Shown here in pieces: positions 1 through 10,810 of a DNA stretch of 64,000 nucleotides. The stretch's first letter is position 1, and each line of letters starts with the position of its first letter. The position numbers and the translations under genes are program-made. Source of the DNA: Trema orientale (lineage: Eukaryota; Streptophyta; Magnoliopsida; Rosales; Cannabaceae); assembly GCA_002914845.1 (NCBI GenBank), contig JXTC01000073.1, positions 344,406-408,405 of the forward strand. The letters run 5' to 3'. Below the pieces are notes generated by a model, which searched no databases, had not been told where the DNA came from, and was given only the letters and a program-made list of their open reading frames with translations.

Positions 1-242
1 AGCGGAGGGAGAAGAGTTCAGTAGGGACATATGTCCCCACTAGATTTCGGGAATTTGTTTTTTTAATTCCGCTCCCACTTAAATCTTAAAAGCAAAAATG
101 TATATGTGCTGAAATTCAAATAGTGTGGAAATCAAATTTGGGCCCAATATCAACCTTAATTGCCTAACATTATCTCGGGCTTAATTGATTGATGGGCCTC
201 ATTAAATAAATAGTGAAGACTAACTATAACTTGTTTAATAAA

Positions 243-567
243 GGGTTTTCAACACTTTTACTTATAAAAAACTAAAAAAGTTACAAAAATAAGAAAGTCA
301 AACTCTTTTCAAATTTTTGTATGGTTTTTATTAGAAAAATATTATATTTTAAAAATAATTTAGAAAAATATCATTTTTAAAATAGTTATTGGTTATCTGA
401 AAACTGGTTACCAGTTACTGTTTACTATTTTAAAAAATAATATTTTTCTAAATATTTTTTAAAAATGGTATTTTTTCAATAAAAACCGTATCGCACCTTT
501 AAAAAATGCTAATCACCGTATTTTTCAATTTTTTTTTCAAAAATACTGTATAATGTCTAATTCCCCT
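243..567 (+). mobile_element. Foldback MITE, 'TTACCAG' family copy 1, with 9-bp TSD
   Basis: The element begins GGGTTTTCAACACTTTTA and ends GTCTAATTCCCCT. It is flanked by the direct repeat TTTAATAAA (234-242 and 568-576). Its halves are imperfect inverted repeats: 'tttttattagaaaaat' on the left answers 'atttttc..taaaaaccg' on the right. The centre is a degenerate tract built from GTTACCAG and TTACTG-like words. Diverged copies occur at 33330-33640, 42466-42840, 48891-49308, 57240-57600 and 57700-58060. A 9-bp duplication fits MULE-type insertion, but no transposase is present. Confidence 0.7.
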
Positions 568-2585
568 TTTAATAAAATCAGGAAAAAAAAAAAAGAATTG
601 AATGTGACTTGTGGAGAAAGCTAAATAGTAGACTTTGAAAAACAAAAAGTAGGGTTTCAAACTCAGTATTAACCATATTCTAAAACATTGAAACAAAAAA
701 AAAAAATCGCTAGAAGACTCAAAGAGGAGGAGTTGATAGCAAAGGTTCTAAACTTCTAATGTTCTCACTCTTTTTTTTCCTCATCAATTTCTCTCGTCAA
801 AATTACACTTGGTAGACATTTAAATATTATCAATTGATGAAATTAAAGGAAAAAATATATATTATTTGCTCTCATGCTTATTTGAATAGACCCCGCTCCT
901 CGTTTTTTTTTTTTTTCTTATTTGTTTGTTTGATGATAATTAGGAAATGACTATGGAAATATTTTTCAAAAGAAAATTAGATTCTCGATACCCTATTGGA
1001 AAGATATTTTTGATAAGATTGGTAATGAAGTTATCATAAAATATTTTCAAGAAATGAAAACTCATGGGCAACAATTGTAATATTTGGAAAGTACAATATG
1101 CTTATATATATATAATATATATATATATGGGTGATGTTTCAATGGAGATTTTTATTTTTGCTCCATGGATGGGTAAAATTATCAAGTTAAATATGACTTA
1201 CAATAGCAAGTAATTTCATCTATTTTTGATCAATTAATGTTTTATTCAATTATTTTTCTTTTTTTTTATTTCTTTTCTTTTTTTGATTTTAGCTTATAAG
1301 TTTAATTTTTTAAATTTCATTTAATTTGAACATATTATGCTACTAATATGAATAAGTAATTTTTTTGAGAATATAAATAATGTTAAANGTTTTGAAATTA
1401 TAAAAAAGGACTCATTTTTTAATGAAAAATTTAATATATTTGACTACAATATGTCTCATGTAGAAAAAATAAGATAGTGAAACTAAAATGATACGGACAT
1501 GAAATGCTACAAATTTGAATGGCGATTCGGGCTGAAAAGTTCCATTGATGAGCCATCTTTCAGGTCGAAAAATCTCCATTGAAACAAATTTGTTTAGCAA
1601 TTTTTTTTGTATTAATTAAGTCATGCCTCCTCTAGGAAAATTTCCTGGCTCCGCCCTGTGCATGAACTAAATAAATGGCAATAAAAGTTCATGAATTTAC
1701 TATTTGGTGACAATAATGTTATTTTTGTAAAAACTGTTAATACAGTTAAAAATTTGACGGAAGAAAACGTATGTAATGTACAACTAAAAAGAACTTTTGT
1801 CTTTCAGATTTGCATGCAAGTTTCTATGATTTGAGAATATGTCTTATTTCTCTATAAAAATTCTTAATTTTAACAAAAATGACTTTATTTTTACTATTTG
1901 GTTTAGTAAGAGACTTTTTCATACATTTATATAATTTAATGATTATATGGTCACTATTTAAAGAATTTATAACTTTTAATGTCACAAACCCCTTTTTTAT
2001 TGTTAGAGTTTTATAATTTTATTTTGATTCCTATTTATTGATTTTTTATAACTGTGGTCGTTTATTTTTCTAGGTCGCCCGTTGCCTCTAATATTCTCGT
2101 TCTTTTTTATTGTCCTTTTTATTTTATGTCAGTTTTTCAGCGTTGTTTTTGTTTTTTTTTTTTCCGTTTCGATTTTGATGTCGCTTATCTTTTATCTTTA
2201 ATTTTATATCGTTTATTCTGTCGTTTTTCATATTCATTCAGTTTTGTTGTCGTTCACTTTATGTATTGTCGTTTGTACTTTTGTTACTGTTTATAGGTTA
2301 ATTGTGGTTTATCTATTTTTTCGTTTTCCTGTTTATTCCCAGCTTCTTCCGTTTTCATTTTCACTAGAGTTGTCGCTTGCCTCTTTCACGACCGTCTCCG
2401 AGTACGTTGTTGTTTTAAAGTTGTCGTTTTCAATTTTATTGTTGATTATCTATTGTCTTCGTTTACCAGTTATTTTTGCCGCTGTACCCTTCATAAGCCA
2501 TTTTTTTTGGTAAGAGTTCATAAGCCATTAAATGTGAAAGCAAATCAAGATAAATCATCCATAACTTTTAACCAATGTAGATCCT
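568..2585. other. Intergenic AT-rich DNA
   Basis: No gene is recognised. A TA-type microsatellite lies at about 1103-1128 and an ambiguous base at 1388. Positions 2040-2510 are strongly T-rich on the + strand, with recurring GTCGTTT-like words. Translations there are only Phe/Tyr/Ser-rich low complexity and are not called as genes. Confidence 0.6.
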
Positions 2586-2594
2586 TCTTTGGAA

Positions 2595-3128
2595 GGGTTT
2601 ATGGCACAATTGGTCTCTAAACTATCCATTTTATGGCAATTTGATCCTCAAAGCTTCAATTGTGGCAATTAAGCCATTGAACTTTTTGATTTGAAATAAT
2701 TTGGTCTTTGAATTGTCTAAGTTGTAACCTGCTGTTAAATTTTTAATTGAAAACACACCTAAGGAGCATGTTGTGGCATCAAAATGTGTATTTAAGGAAA
2801 ATATCTTGAACAAAAAGATTTGGAATGAATGAAAGATGTATTATTTACACTTTTTAGAGTTTTTTAAGCCACAAATTTGGAGAAAATGTTTCTACTATTA
2901 TACATTTTTTTGCATAAAATTTCTAAATACACATACTTTCAAATATCATCACGTGATCCTCATATGTGTTTTCAGTAAAAAAATTTAACAATCGGTTGTA
3001 ATTTAGACATTTTGTGGACCAAATTGCTACAAATTAGAAAGTTTAGAGATTTAATTGCTACAATTAAAACTTTGAGGATCAAATTACTATAGGTTGGATA
3101 GTTCAAGGACCATTTGTACTGTTAACCC
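2595..3128. mobile_element. TIR element (MULE-type MITE), 534 bp
   Basis: The first ~175 bases (from GGGTTTATGGCACAATTGG) and the last ~180 bases are imperfect inverted repeats. Both arms carry 'aatttgatcctcaaag' and 'tgttaaatttttt' words in mirrored order. The flanks are TCTTTGGAA (2586-2594) and TCTTTAAAA (3129-3137), a 9-bp duplication with two differences. There is no coding capacity inside. The GGGTT..AACCC ends and 9-bp duplication point to a Mutator-like origin. Confidence 0.75.
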
Positions 3129-3540
3129 TCTTTAAAAAGACATGATTAATCATTTTATGGACAATGTTTCCTTCATTTAGTCTCTGTATGTATATATATA
3201 TATATATTAATAACTATATTGAATTTAAATAGTCTATATTCTTTTTTTTTCAGTCTAATTCTGAAGGCAGCATACTTCAACAAAACGTCAAATAAAAAAC
3301 AAAAATTATTGAGTGAAAATTAGACTATACGCGACACCTTATAAAAAAAATTAAATATATATTGTGCTCTTTTTTACCGTATGGTTTTATTAGACAAGTA
3401 ACATTTTTGGAAAATTTGGGTTTTCTCAGGACTCGTTAAAGGCCCTTTTCCTCTTACCGCGTGTTTTGGGATTTTCCTAATTTTTAGGATTAATCCTAAG
3501 ACATGGATTAGTGCTAATTAAGCACAAAAATTATTGACCT

Positions 3541-3600
3541 AAACTACATGTCGCTTGAATGCAAACTACACGTCACGCAAGCCCAAACTACACGCCGTTT
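3541..3600 (+). promoter_or_regulatory. Three 22-nt tandem repeats upstream of a TATA box
   Basis: Units start at 3541, 3563 and 3585. Each begins AAACTACA(T/C)G(T/C)C and is followed by a variable spacer. They lie about 170 bases upstream of TATAAATA at 3771-3778, in the position expected for enhancer-like repeats of an LTR U3 or a promoter. Function is inferred from position only. Confidence 0.4.
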
Positions 3601-3770
3601 TGAAGGGGCCCTCTACGTGTACAAGCTGCCCCACGTTTCTAGAAACTTCCGGAAGTGTCTAACTTAGAGGCTAAGATTTCTATTCTCTTGTACATTAAGC
3701 AAACTTAGCCAATAAGATTTTGACATTACTTAGGGCCTAAGAAATCTTGTCTTACAAGGCAAGTTTTGCC

Positions 3771-3778
3771 TATAAATA
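3771..3778 (+). promoter_or_regulatory. TATA box of the 3.5-4.8 kb promoter-like block
   Basis: TATAAATA is followed about 30 bases downstream by a pyrimidine/AC-rich start-like region (about 3800-3830). It is then followed by a CT-rich leader with no long open frame. A transcript starting here would include the stem-loop array at 4002-4782. Confidence 0.4.
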
Positions 3779-4001
3779 GAAGGGTACTCCCTTCATTTTA
3801 GAAGAACAATCTTTCCACCTCATTAATACAAACTCTCATTTTCTCTCTTTAATTCTTCTCTCAACCGTTCTCTCTCTCTCTTGTTCTCTTTCCCTCTCGT
3901 GTTCTTCATCTTCACCCAAAGCTTAAAAGCTTCATTTTTCTTTATCAACGCCATCACCATCAATTTCTTTAGTGATCTTTGGGTACCGAGCTACTCTCCA
4001 C

Positions 4002-4782
4002 AATCTCGTGCTTGACCTGTAGCACAAGTTCGAGGTTTCGTGCTCTCTATGTTTATATATATATATATCTGTCTTGTATCTCTATCTTGGTGGGTAATTC
4101 GTATTGCTGCTCCAAGTGCAATCAATTACTACGCTTCCCCTTCCCTGTGAAGTAATCTGTATTACTGCCTTAAGTGCAATCGGTTACTTTGCTCCCCTTT
4201 TAATTATTGTGCGCATTTATTTAGTGATCTGTGTTGTTTTCTCTTGCAACCGATCACACCGCTTTATTTAAATTTTAGCACTTTAATTTCAATTATTATT
4301 ATTATTATTTCTAATAATATGGCTGGACTTACCGCCTAATAATTCTAACTCCTCTAATTAACTGGCATATGGACGGTATCGCCTTCGTCAGTTTTTAACT
4401 ATTTATTTTTCTGCATTTTATTTCTGCTGCTAATTTCTAGTTGACACTATGGTCGGTTTATTCGCCTCCGTCAACTAGATTCTTTTATTATTATCACATT
4501 ATTATATTATTGTAGATCCGTAAGCTAGTTATCCTTGCAACCACCTATGTACAGGGACGCCGTGGGAAGTGTCGTTCCTTATTGCGACCGCCTATCGGGA
4601 CTTCGATACGTAGTGTCAGCGTTGTGATAACACTTACGTTATTATTACGCCAATGTTATTATTATTATATAGTAAGTACGTTATCTCTGCAACTACTAAC
4701 GTGGCAAGGACGCTGTGGAAAGTGTCGTTTTACATATCGACCGCCCATCAGGACTTCGACACGTAGACAGTGTTGTGATAGC
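4002..4782 (+). repeat. Array of eight tandem stem-loop units in three families
   Basis: Eight palindromic modules follow one another. They are at 4002-4037, 4094-4129, 4152-4187, 4224-4257, 4360-4393, 4437-4478, 4528-4631 and 4680-4782. The first four share one architecture: a 6-7 bp outer stem, a small asymmetric internal loop, and a 4-5 bp inner stem. Outer stems are GTAATT/AATTAC, GTAATC/GGTTAC and GTGATC/GATCAC in units 2-4. Units 5 and 6 pair AACTGGC/GTCAGTT and AGTTGAC/GTCAACT. Units 7 and 8 pair GTTATC with GATAAC and GATAGC, plus CAAC/GTTG. Several differences between copies are compensatory. The stems are seen directly; an RNA role is inferred. Confidence 0.55.
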
Positions 4783-5045
4783 TCTTATACCTGTACACTC
4801 TTTGTAATCTAATCATAATCTAATTATCTTCTGTTTTGTTTTAATTAAGTACAGGTCACTCTAATTAATCCAGAGCACAACTCCGACCCCGAACACCGCG
4901 TTTGTGTCCTTTTAGCTTCTTGCATCGAGTTTCAATTTTATCTTCAAGGGCTTCTACTTCTTCTGTATTCTTCCTCTGTTTTCTATATTCATTTTCATCT
5001 TCAGTCACTCCTCCTTCTGAATTAAAATCGAAGAGTATTGTAAAG

Positions 5046-6655
5046 ATGAAAGAGAAATCAACAAGTTCAGCAACATTTGAAGATGGACAAGATTCTAAAG
5101 AGAAAGGGAAATTTGTTGCTAAGAAGAAGCTTCGGTAGGAGGGGAATTCTGATGAAGCTTTAATTTCAGAACATTTGTTAAGGTAATTATTAATGTTTTT
5201 TTGGTTATTTGACATGTATTTGGGTTTTTGTGAGTTTTTACTATTGGTTTCTATTTTTGGCTAACTTATGTATGTTTTTTAGATTTTTGCTATTGATTTT
5301 TTTTTTAGCTAATTTGTGTACGATTTTTGGGTTCATGATATTGGATTCTTGTTACTGGTATACACACATACACAAGAATCAAGATTTAAGAAGGAAAAAA
5401 AAAAAAACGTTAACGTGGAACCTGATTTTAGTACGTTTTTTAATTCTCAATCAATTTAGTTTTGTTTCGTCTTTCTTTGAAAAGAAAAACCATAACATAC
5501 ACAAATATACTCCTTTTGTCCTTACAATAGCAATATATTAATAAAAAATAGAACTTAGGATCCAAAAGTTTCATGAACCCCCATAATATTTCACCAAACA
5601 ATAGCCTACTTTTTTGGTTTCCTATAGTTGTTGTGAAATTTTTTTTAGGTTAATAGTTTAGTATCGATTATGTTCTTAGTTTTGTTACTGGTAAATGGTT
5701 ACTAGTGTGTTTTATAGTTGTTTTTTTTTAATATTCTTATATGTATTGTATTCCGTTTCTTCATTATTTTTGTTTTTAAAATTTAAACCTAATGAATGTT
5801 TTCATCCTAAGGTTCAATATTTTATCTAGTTTTCAGTTCTTTTTCATAGCCTTTTGTATTAGTTGACTACAGATTATTGGTTTCTAGTATTAGATGGCTA
5901 CCAGTTACTAGTTTCTACTAATTATTTTGAGCCTAATTTTTTTTTCATGTTAGGATTCTATTTGTGATCTTTCTGTCATAAAAAATAATGACCATTTAGT
6001 TGAGTACATTTTTGGGTTCTATATGTACTATAATACTGCTTGGAATGAAATGAATCATGTTTTGATACCAGTGCATGTGGAGATCTCAAATCATTGGATT
6101 CTGGTTTAATTTGATATTCATTCTAGATTCCTTCGTGTCTACAATTTTTTGAGGAGTGCAAGTAATGATAAAAAGGCAGCAAAGGTAGTTCAACGATATT
6201 CATTGATACTACCATTGCTACTGGAGTTAGTTATTTTTTATCAGTCTGGGAATAATATTAACCTTACGTCTCAGTATTTTGTGAACAAGAAAGCTACTGA
6301 CTCTCTATAGATTATTATAGTTGATGGTCTTCCTCAGCAAACACAATAATATTTTGTTCAACTTTTTTTTTTATTTACTTATTTTAGCCATGTTTATTTA
6401 TATATTTTGATATGATTGTTGTTTTTTGGATGCAGTAACTGTGGTGTTTTTGTTTTTACATTTGCGGAGTACTTTATTCATGGTGCAAGTGTAAATTAAG
6501 AGATTTATGTGTCGAGAATAAACGCAACAAGTTGTGTGTTGATTTATATAAACATGTTTGCAAGAAACAAATTGAGGGCTACGAGTCTGATAGTGAATTT
6601 CAAGGACGGCTGAAAGACAAGGAGGTTAAGGGTCTTAATTTTGGAAGCTAAAGGA
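5046..6655 (+). pseudogene. Broken Ulp1-like (C48) cysteine protease, MULE-associated type
   Basis: Conceptual translation gives pieces of a SUMO/Ulp1-type protease. A Lys/Ser-rich first piece starts at ATG 5046, meets a stop at 5136 and may splice at the GT near 5182. A catalytic-core piece at about 5970-6345 reads through HVEISNHWILV, FDIHSRFLRVYN and YSLILPLLLE. A third piece opens at about 6436 with NCGVFVFTFAEYFIHG and then shifts frame into LCVDLYKHVCKKQIEGYESD. The His (HW), Asp (FDIH) and Cys (NCGVF) of the C48 triad can all be placed. The core has at least two in-frame stops (TAA after WILV, TAG after ATDSL), and a frameshift follows the Cys piece, so it is not functional. Plant genomes hold many such Ulp1 copies inside Mutator-like elements. 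The MURA-like fragment on the opposite strand at 7727 supports that origin. Confidence 0.75.
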
Positions 6656-6816
6656 GATGAGGACTCAAAGTTGAAGAAGTAGAAAATATAGGAAGCATTT
6701 GCTTTTGATGTATTGGTGAACATTTTTTTTTCTTTTGGTAACTTCAAGTTTTTTGTGTATGTAGATCTTCCAAATTTTTCCGAATATTACTATAATCGAT
6801 TATAAGTTTCTAATTT

Positions 6817-7590
6817 TCTAGATTTTTTTGTGATCTTGAGTAATGAGTTTCTATTTACCAGTCAGTGGTCACTTTCAACAAAAAATTATATCTCTTTTTT
6901 TTTTTTGGTTCATTTTATTTATTTATTTTTTTAAAACCAAAAATCAATAACAACAAAAGCAGATTTAGATGACATAAATAGAACCCAATTTTCTAGACTT
7001 TTTTTGTGATATTGAGTAATGAGTTTCCAATTACTAGTTATTTGCTACTTTCAACAAGAAGCTCGATCCTTTTTTTTAGTTCATTTTGTTTATTTATTTA
7101 AAACAAAAAACAAAAAACAATAACAATAAAAGCAGATTTAGATGATACAAAGAGAACCTGATTTTCCAGATTTTTCTGTGATCTTCAGTAATATATTTCT
7201 AGTTACCAGTTACTAGTTACATGTTACTTTCAACAAGAAACCAGATCCCTTTTTTTTAGTTATTTTATTTATTTTTTTGAGAAAAAAACAAAAATCAATA
7301 ACAACAAAAGCAGATTTAGATGATATAAAAAGAGCCTGATTTTTCAGATTTTTTTATGATCTTGAGTAATGGGTTTTCAGTTACTAATTATTAGTTATTA
7401 GTTACCAGTTACTTTCATTAAGAAACCAAATCCCTTTTTGGGTTCATTTTATTTATTTATTTAAAAAAACTAAAATCAATAACAACAAAAGCATATTTAG
7501 ATGACACAAAAGAGCCTGATTTTCTAAATTTTTTTGTGATCTTGAGTAATGAGTTTCCTATTACTAGTTACTGTATTGCCTTCCTCTTAG
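6817..7590 (+). repeat. Tandem array of ~175-bp units, four and a half copies
   Basis: Units start near 6817, 6992, 7164, 7343 and 7524 (the last partial). Each unit runs in the order 'gatttttttgtgatcttgag', a TTACCAG/TTACTAG tract, 'actttcaacaagaa', a T-rich stretch, 'caataacaacaaaagca' and 'gagcctgatttt'. Length differences come mainly from the number of TTAC(C/T)AG words and of T or A residues. The array lies between the broken C48 protease and the MURA-like fragment, so it is probably internal to the same old element. Confidence 0.8.
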
Positions 7591-7726
7591 ATATGACCAT
7601 TGAACCATTTTTTATAGTTAAGCACATTAGATAGCTTGTTAGAGTAGTATCCATTTTTTTCAATTCTAAATAAAACATCAAAGAACTTTTACTAGTTATC
7701 TTCATGATTGGGTTTCCTTTTGCCAC

Positions 7727-7939
7727 TTAATACTCAACAGTCAAATTCCTTCTAGACAAATTCATCTTCAACTCTGTAAATAGCAAATTAATGAGTTTTC
7801 CAAACGAACAGTCATTGGGTACTAGTACTCCATACATCTTGAACGGTATATATTCATTATTTTCATCCCATTTTCCATCATAATGAACAAAAAATATTAC
7901 ACAACCTATTACTACATCAGAAAAGAAAAAAAATAGCAA
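7727..7939 (-). pseudogene. MURA-like transposase N-terminal fragment
   Basis: A 70-residue - strand frame reads VHYDGKWDENNEYIPFK, then GVLVPNDCSFGKLINLL. The pattern 'hydrophobic-HYDGKW....Y..F...G.LVP..C....L' resembles the N-terminal segment that precedes the transposase core in plant Mutator-like proteins. It ends at a stop, and no transposase core (DDE) or SWIM zinc finger is found nearby. A possible upstream start is ATGGCACAACAAG followed by GT at about 8857-8872 on the - strand. Family assignment is from pattern memory, not a search. It could be a genuine first-exon remnant of the element that also held the C48 protease. Confidence 0.45.
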
Positions 7940-9200
7940 CTAAAAACTGGTTATTTTCAGCAACAATATTTTCCAATAACTTGAAATAGCTAATTTCTGT
8001 TTATCAATTACTAGTTATAAATAGATAGTTACTAGAACAGTAATAGTAAACAATAACTGGTAATAAGATGATTTCTGGTTTCCATGTATTTTTTACAAGT
8101 TGAATTTCAATTACCAAATACAATATCCTGAAATAATTGAAGAAAGACAAAAGAGTAAAAACAGACATAACTTCAAGTCCAAATCAAGGCATATAAAGCT
8201 TGTTTAGGCATAACTATAAACAACAACAACACATGAGTTAAGAAACACCAAATGAAGACAGAAATACGAGTTTTCATGCCCAAATAAAGACAAACAAGCA
8301 TTCTAAACCAGAAACACCATCTAAACTAAACAGAGGAAATCCGTCAAATCTAGGACATAACAAAATTAGAATTAATCAATAAATTCATCAACCTAAATAA
8401 GAAATACCAAAGTATACTTTTTAAAGTTTCAAATGGATAGTTACCAGATCAGTACTAGTAACTAATTACCGGTAATAAGATGATTTTTGGTTTCCATATG
8501 TTTTTTACAAGCTAAATCCTAATTAGCAATTACTTGTTTCTAGTTATTAGTTTGTATTAACTGGTTACTATATGATTACTAGCAATGAGATGATTATTTG
8601 GGTTTCTAGTTTTTTGTTAGTAGGAGCTATACTAGTTACTTGAAACCATTTCCATATTTTTCAAATAAAAATATAACTCATCTGGAAACTAGTTAATGGA
8701 AACTAATTTCTTATTTAAAAATTCAAAAAAAAAAAAAAAACAATGTAGGTTTCTATGTTCTGGGATACCACTCAATTAGCATGTAACATTCTCTATGACT
8801 ATCAAGTTTTCAAAATTGATTTCAGAAATATAATCTAGTAGTAGATTCTTCATACCTTGTTGTGCCATTGTTGAAGACTAAATTTGTTCTAAATCTCTTC
8901 TTAATGTCGCCGGAGCTAGAAGACATCTGTTGAAATCGCCGAATCAGGGTTGTTATTCATCGAAGCTAGATTGCAATGATGATTTGAAGGTGAGGTTGGA
9001 ATTGGTTTCAGATTCTTCCTCAAGGTTTTGTGAAGCTCAAAATTGGATTGCTCTACAAAGCTTTTATTTTTATTTTTTTCATTCCTTCCGATCGCACTTC
9101 GTATATGTGGCTCTTTATTAATTTTTTGTAAAAATATCACTTAAGTACCATATAAAACTTATTTATCTTGGGATAACCGTATATTTGAAATTCTTTTCAT
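7940..9200. other. Rest of the decayed MULE-like region
   Basis: No intact gene. TTACTAG/TTACCAG words cluster again at about 8000-8060, 8440-8480 and 8520-8590. A less AT-rich stretch at 8870-9110 may be the leader of the lost - strand transposase gene. I looked for matching terminal inverted repeats near 4.8-5.6 kb and 9.1-9.2 kb and found none, so element ends are undefined. Confidence 0.35.
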
Positions 9201-10309
9201 CATTTATAGGTATTACTCTTTGAAACCCAATTATTTATATTGACCCCAACAAAAAAAAAAGAAAAGTGAAAAAGGAAAAGAGAGGAAAGAGTTTGCTGTA
9301 TATACGTGTATGGTGTATATATATATATACTTTTTTTTTTCCTGAAAATTTTTGCTGTATATGTTGAATTTAATTTGAAAACAATACAACGAGTGGAAGT
9401 AAAGTCAACTTGCTTACAGAAAAAAAAAAAAAAAACATTGGCTCTTTCTTTATAATTTGTTTTAAGATTTATATCATTATATATATATATACAGACATTA
9501 TATCTATTGTTTATAATGTACATTAATGAACTTTGCTTGTTCTTTAATAAAGGGCTTCAATTGATGAGATAATCTCATGTGAATCGAGACAGATATTATA
9601 GTTTCATTTATAAGAGAATCAATCCAGTATTTTTTTTTTTAATACCTAATCTTAGATATTGTTTTACCTAATTAAAAGTCATTAGGCATATTTTTTCATA
9701 ATAAAAAGTGAAGAAAGAAAAACATTAAATAATGAGTATTTATTTTTAGTATTTTTTTTAACTACTCAAATTATAATAATTGTTAAATAATGATCTAACG
9801 GCTAAAACAAATATTTATTTGAAAATTTATATGAGCATATATATATAATATATATACATGTATATTAAATTGTTGCGCATGTACCTTTTTCCTAAATTTT
9901 CTTCGTTTTATTACCTTTTTTCGGTGCGTTTTCTCTCCTGGAGCTTAAAGCATCTTGTTCTACCCCATATATACATGAGAACATATACATATATCACATA
10001 TACATTTATATTGTCATAAAATAATGATCCATAAGGATGTGTCATAAAGTTATACCTGTATTATTCTTTTGAAGGTGACAATTTCCCCCTAGTTCCCTTT
10101 CTTTTAAACTAGTTATAATGGGGTTAAGAAATTTTGTTCAGTAGAGAGTTGTCACTGAGCGTACAGGACAAAATGTCTCATTCTCTTAAAGTAACTAATG
10201 GGTTATAAACTTCTGCTCAGAGAGTCATTGAGCGTAAAGGACAAAAGGATTTCATTCTCCCTGGTTATAAATCTCATTAGTCCCCTCAAAATATTACTAA
10301 TCATTTATT
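9201..10309. other. Intergenic AT-rich DNA with short duplication
   Basis: No gene seen. TA microsatellites lie near 9319 and 9838. A pair of similar ~75-bp segments at about 10130-10190 and 10200-10262 shares 'GTCA(C/T)TGAGCGTA(C/A)AGGACAAAA'-type sequence, indicating a small local duplication. Confidence 0.5.
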
Positions 10310-10316
10310 TAAGACG

Positions 10317-10443
10317 CGTTTGGTATAAGATTCAAATCCTATTCTTCAAATCTAGAAACAGCTTTTATGTAGAAAGTTGGAAGGATAAAACATAAAAACT
10401 ATTTCTAGATTTGAAGAATAGGATTCGAATCTTATACCAAACG
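10317..10443 (-). repeat. Near-perfect 54-bp inverted repeat with 19-nt loop
   Basis: Left arm 10317-10370 and right arm 10390-10443 match at 51 of 54 positions. The loop is 10371-10389. All three differences are C/A-type on the + strand, so a - strand transcript would pair along all 54 positions using three G-U wobbles. Outer ends read CGTTTGGTATAAG. It may be a foldback MITE, a small-RNA hairpin precursor, or both. No coding potential. Confidence 0.8.
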
Positions 10444-10810
10444 TATCCTTATTTTCATCTTTAATATACAAGATTCCATCTAATTGGATCCTTATCTGAC
10501 TCTAGAGGATAAAGATTAAGGTTTCGACAAGTTATCATATGCTGATTACATAATTATATATGTCAGTATGTCACATACAGCTGCCTCTTCTTGACATATG
10601 TGCCATTTTTAACTCTTTGGAGCTACTAAAAATTAAAAGGCTGCTCTCGTTAACTCAATTGTTACGTCAAATAAAGGAAAAAAAAAACTCAGTAATTCAA
10701 AAGTATTCACCATAGTATGTACTAGTCGTTAGATCGTATTTTGCACGAGTTGTATTAATATTGCATATATTAAGCTTAATTTATAGTTAACTTCAATGTA
10801 TTTCAACATT

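Larger units (their letters stand above)
3480..4860 (+). mobile_element. LTR-like promoter and structured leader, probable retroelement remnant
   Basis: This block is less AT-rich than its surroundings. It has tandem upstream repeats, a TATA box, a CT-rich leader (about 3830-3960) and then tandem stem-loops. The order resembles U3-R-U5 plus leader of a plant LTR element. However, no TG..CA ends, no TGGTATCAGAGC-like primer site and no gag or pol frame were found. Alternatives are a pararetrovirus-type promoter remnant, or the promoter of a lost gene or a MULE gene. No boundary is firm. Confidence 0.35.

Noticed and set aside
2054..2513. Open frames rich in Phe, Tyr, Ser and Val
   Set aside because: Translation of a T-rich, GTCGTTT-rich tract. 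No domain, no conserved start, and overlapping frames look alike.
3480..4860. Hammerhead-ribozyme (retrozyme) element
   Set aside because: Structured repeats prompted the idea, but the CTGATGA and GAAA core motifs in hammerhead order were not found.
4865..5215. Minus-strand frame with a charged stretch (TEDENEYRKQRKNTEE)
   Set aside because: Lies opposite the first piece of the C48 protease remnant. It has no recognisable domain, though a coding role on this strand cannot be fully excluded.
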